A stretch of DNA of 7,433 nucleotides from an uncultured Arcobacter sp. (GTDB taxonomy: Bacteria; Campylobacterota; Campylobacteria; Campylobacterales; Arcobacteraceae): contig CAJXWI010000115.1 in NCBI GenBank assembly GCA_913062735.1, forward strand, positions 1 to 7,433, given 5' to 3'. The notes below the pieces were generated by a model. That model saw only the letters and a list, made by a program, of their open reading frames with translations, searched no databases and was not told the origin of the DNA. Positions 5,005 to 7,433 of the stretch are shown piece by piece; the first letter of the stretch is position 1; each line of letters starts with the position of its first letter. Position numbers and translations under genes: made by a program.

Positions 5005-5034
5005 TTGACATACATTGACTAAAGTTGATATAAT
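5005..5034 (+). promoter_or_regulatory. Near-consensus sigma-70 promoter of clpB
   Basis: TTGACA (5005-5010) and TATAAT (5029-5034) both match consensus exactly with an 18-bp spacer, and TGA (5026-5028) makes an extended -10. Transcription should begin near 5041, inside the CIRCE element. This is far stronger than the other promoters here, none of which has a good -35, and fits a gene held down by a repressor rather than turned on by a heat-shock sigma factor. Confidence 0.85.
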
Positions 5035-5038
5035 AATT

Positions 5039-5065
5039 TTAGCACTAATGATACAAGAGTGCTAA
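5039..5065 (+). promoter_or_regulatory. CIRCE operator (HrcA binding site) of clpB
   Basis: The left arm TTAGCACTA (5039-5047), nine-base spacer and right arm GAGTGCTAA (5057-5065) match the CIRCE consensus TTAGCACTC-N9-GAGTGCTAA at 17 of 18 arm positions (A instead of C at the end of the left arm). Two more bases pair outside each arm (5037-5038 with 5066-5067). It covers the predicted transcription start and ends just before the ribosome site AGGA (5068-5071). The HrcA repressor would bind here and release on heat or protein-folding stress. No hrcA gene is in the window. Confidence 0.92.
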
Positions 5066-5076
5066 AAAGGAAAATT

Positions 5077-7433
5077 ATGAATAATATTTTTGAAAAACTA
5101 ACCAATCAATTAAGTGAAAGTTTAGACAGTGCCTTTGCTCTGTCTTTGCATAATAAAAATCAAGAAGTACAAATAGTGCATTTATTTTGGGCTTTAATTT
5201 CTAACTCTTCTTCTGTTCTTAACCAACTTCTAAATAAAATGAATGTGGATAAAACAGCCATTGAATTAGAAACAAAATCTTATGCCAGTACATTAGGGAA
5301 AGTATCGTCTTTAAATAAAGAAAACCTAAAACTCTCAGGCTCATTATTACACTCTTTTGAAAAAGCACAAGGCTTAATGAGTAGTTTAGGAGATTCTTTT
5401 ATTGCAATTGACACGTGGTTGCTTGCAAACTTTGATGAAAAAGAACTAAAAACTCTACTTGGAAAATATCTTTCTCTAGGTGAAGCAAAAAAAGAGTTGC
5501 AGGCATTAAGAGGGGAAACTATAATAGATAAAGCAAGTGCGGATGATAATTTGGATGCATTAAATAAATATGGAATAAATTTAAATGATAAAGCAAGAGA
5601 TAATCTTTTAGATCCCGTTATTGGAAGAGATGAGCAAATTACACGTATGATGCAAATACTAATACGAAAAACAAAAAACAATCCTATTTTATTAGGAGAA
5701 CCAGGTACTGGTAAAACTGCAATTGTAGAAGGTCTAGCACAAAAAATTGTTAATAAAGAAGTGCCTACTTCTTTATTAAATAAAAAAGTCATTACTTTGG
5801 ATTTGTCTGCTTTAATTGCTGGGGCTAAATACAGAGGGGAATTTGAAGAGCGACTTAAAACAGTAATAAAAGAAGTAAAAAGTGCGGGTAATATTATTTT
5901 GTTTATAGATGAAATTCATACACTAATAGGTGCAGGTGCAGCTGAGGGTTCTATGGATGCTGCAAATATTTTAAAACCAGCACTTGCACGTGGTGAGTTA
6001 CATACTATTGGAGCTACAACCTTAAAAGAATACAGAAAGTTTTTTGAAAAAGACACAGCAATGCAAAGAAGGTTTCAAAGTGTAAAAGTTGATGAGCCAA
6101 GTGTGAATGAAGCAATTGCGATGTTAAGAGGAATAAAAGAAAAACTAGAAACACATCATAATGTGACTATTCAAGACTCCGCACTAGTACATGCTACTAA
6201 ATTATCCCATCGTTATATAAGTGATAGGTTTTTACCTGATAAAGCCATTGATTTAATTGATGAAGCAAGCGCTGAACTTAGAATGCAAATTGAGAGTGAA
6301 CCGAATATTATTGCTAAAATTAAAAGAGATATTCAAAATTTAAATGTTGAGTATGAAGCACTTAAGATGGAAGACAAAACAAGAAATAAAAACAGATTAA
6401 AAGAAATAAAAAAAGATTTAGAGAACATAAATGAAGAAAAAAGAGCCTTAGATGCACGATTTATTAGTGAAAAAGAAACTTTTGATGCTTCAAGTATTTT
6501 AAAAAGTAAAATTGAAAATTTGAAAAATCAAGCCAAAAATGCAAAAGCCTCTTCTGATTTTGAAAAAGCAGCTTCAATTGAATATGGTGAAATTCCAGCA
6601 TTAGAAGAACAGGTTACACAAAATGAAATAAAATGGAAACAAATGCAAGAAGAAGGTACCTTACTTTCTAACAGCGTGAACGAAGACAGCATTGCTTCAA
6701 TTGTATCTAGGTGGACAGGGATTCCTGTTAATAAGATGCTAAAAAATGAGAAAAAACGAATTTTAGAAATTGAGCAAGTTCTTAAAAAAGATGTTGTTGG
6801 GCAAGATGATGCTTTAAAAGCAATTTCAAGAGCGATTAAACGTAATAAAGCAGGTTTAAGTGATGAAAGTAAACCTATTGGTTCCTTTATGTTCTTAGGG
6901 CCTACAGGGGTTGGTAAAACGCAAGTAGCAAAAATATTATCAAAGTTTTTATTTGATAACGAAGATGCTTTAATTCGTTTTGATATGAGTGAATATATGG
7001 AAAAACACTCCGTTGCAAGATTAATTGGAGCAGCACCTGGTTATGTGGGTTATGAAGAAGGAGGGCAATTAAGTGAAGCAGTTAGACGTAAACCGTATAG
7101 TGTAATACTTTTTGATGAAATTGAAAAAGCCCATCCTGATGTTTTAAATATTCTTTTGCAAGTACTTGATGATGGACGCTTGACTGATAATAAAGGAGTT
7201 AATATTGATTTTAAAAATACGATTATTATTTTAACTTCAAATGTAGCATCTTCTTTGATTCAAAATATAAAAGAAAAAGAAGAAAGAAAAACAGCTGTTT
7301 TAGGTGAGCTTAAACATTATTTTAAACCAGAGTTTTTAAACCGTTTAGATGATATAGTTATTTTTGAACAACTAAGCTTAGCTTCTGTTAATAATATTGT
7401 TGAAATTTTATTCTCTACTATTAAAACTAAAGT
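5077..7433 (+). CDS. clpB: ATP-dependent disaggregase ClpB, 3'-truncated by window edge
   Basis: Hexameric AAA+ Hsp104/ClpB disaggregase that works with DnaK to pull proteins out of aggregates in the cytoplasm. The window holds 785 codons without a stop; ClpB is usually about 860 residues, so roughly 75 are missing. Domains: N-terminal Clp repeat domain (1-150); first AAA+ module with Walker A GEPGTGKT (207-214), pore-loop KYRG (251-254), Walker B ILFIDE (E279) and arginine fingers R331/R332; coiled-coil middle domain (about 410-530), which separates it from ClpA and ClpC; second AAA+ module with Walker A GPTGVGKT (608-615), pore-loop GYVG (655-658), Walker B VILFDE (E681) and arginine finger R756. 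All catalytic residues seen are intact and the frame is unbroken. AGGA (5068-5071) five bases before the ATG fixes the start. Control is by the promoter and CIRCE element directly upstream. Confidence 0.97.
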   Translation, partial: MNNIFEKLTNQLSESLDSAFALSLHNKNQEVQIVHLFWALISNSSSVLNQLLNKMNVDKTAIELETKSYASTLGKVSSLNKENLKLSGSLLHSFEKAQGLMSSLGDSFIAIDTWLLANFDEKELKTLLGKYLSLGEAKKELQALRGETIIDKASADDNLDALNKYGINLNDKARDNLLDPVIGRDEQITRMMQILIRKTKNNPILLGEPGTGKTAIVEGLAQKIVNKEVPTSLLNKKVITLDLSALIAGAKYRGEFEERLKTVIKEVKSAGNIILFIDEIHTLIGAGAAEGSMDAANILKPALARGELHTIGATTLKEYRKFFEKDTAMQRRFQSVKVDEPSVNEAIAMLRGIKEKLETHHNVTIQDSALVHATKLSHRYISDRFLPDKAIDLIDEASAELRMQIESEPNIIAKIKRDIQNLNVEYEALKMEDKTRNKNRLKEIKKDLENINEEKRALDARFISEKETFDASSILKSKIENLKNQAKNAKASSDFEKAASIEYGEIPALEEQVTQNEIKWKQMQEEGTLLSNSVNEDSIASIVSRWTGIPVNKMLKNEKKRILEIEQVLKKDVVGQDDALKAISRAIKRNKAGLSDESKPIGSFMFLGPTGVGKTQVAKILSKFLFDNEDALIRFDMSEYMEKHSVARLIGAAPGYVGYEEGGQLSEAVRRKPYSVILFDEIEKAHPDVLNILLQVLDDGRLTDNKGVNIDFKNTIIILTSNVASSLIQNIKEKEERKTAVLGELKHYFKPEFLNRLDDIVIFEQLSLASVNNIVEILFSTIKTK

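Noticed and set aside
5280..5792. 170-codon minus-strand open frame
   Set aside because: Antisense to the N-terminal part of clpB; the plus-strand frame is unbroken and carries Walker motifs, so this is a shadow despite its length.
1..7433. A mobile element, defence island, toxin-antitoxin pair or CRISPR array
   Set aside because: No transposase, integrase, nuclease-defence or toxin family is recognisable, no direct repeat array is present, and all secure genes are typical chromosomal housekeeping or stress genes with uniform AT-rich composition.

Overview
The window looks like ordinary chromosomal DNA from an AT-rich member of the Campylobacterota, most likely an Arcobacter-type bacterium. 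The basis is low GC throughout, a sensor kinase with the HQWRQPL-type phosphorylation motif frequent in that phylum, and T/A-rich promoters with a GATATAAT core. This assignment is inferred from sequence character and gene content, not from a database match. I see no transposase, integrase, phage gene, CRISPR array, tRNA or rRNA.

Layout. (1) 1-899: 3' part of a membrane sensor histidine kinase, cut by the left window edge and ending in an AU-rich hairpin that overlaps its stop codon. (2) 976-2254: a two-gene operon of a CoA-pyrophosphatase-like Nudix hydrolase and an FAH-family (FAHD1/YcgM-like) enzyme, 10 nt apart, behind an extended -10 promoter that lies inside an 11-bp perfect inverted repeat. 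(3) 2255-2574: 320 nt without a convincing gene; it holds a long interrupted inverted repeat (possible structured RNA) and, just before the next gene, a possible 10-codon leader ORF overlapping the start codon as ATGA. (4) 2575-3426: a fused MsrB-MsrA methionine sulfoxide reductase. (5) 3423-3761, minus: an unrecognised 112-aa protein, convergent with msrBA and sharing the palindrome TTAA as both stop codons. (6) 3762-4055: divergent promoter region with a doubtful 29-codon hydrophobic ORF. (7) 4056-4370: an MTH1187/UPF0045-family thiamine-binding-like protein. (8) 4384-4932 or 4968, minus: ribonuclease HII, convergent with (7); one 14-bp hairpin carries both stop codons and probably terminates both transcripts. 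(9) 5077-7433: clpB, cut by the right edge after 785 codons, behind a near-consensus sigma-70 promoter and a nearly perfect CIRCE (HrcA) operator.

How the genes work together. There is no single pathway. A loose theme is maintenance and damage control: MsrBA repairs oxidised methionines, ClpB rescues aggregated proteins, RNase HII removes ribonucleotides from DNA, and the Nudix and FAH enzymes belong to families that handle damaged or wasteful metabolites. I did not find a novel defence or mobile system. The points most worth checking are regulatory: the CIRCE-controlled clpB, the interrupted inverted repeat at 2284-2380, the possible leader ORF at msrBA, and the compact terminators and stop codons between convergent genes.
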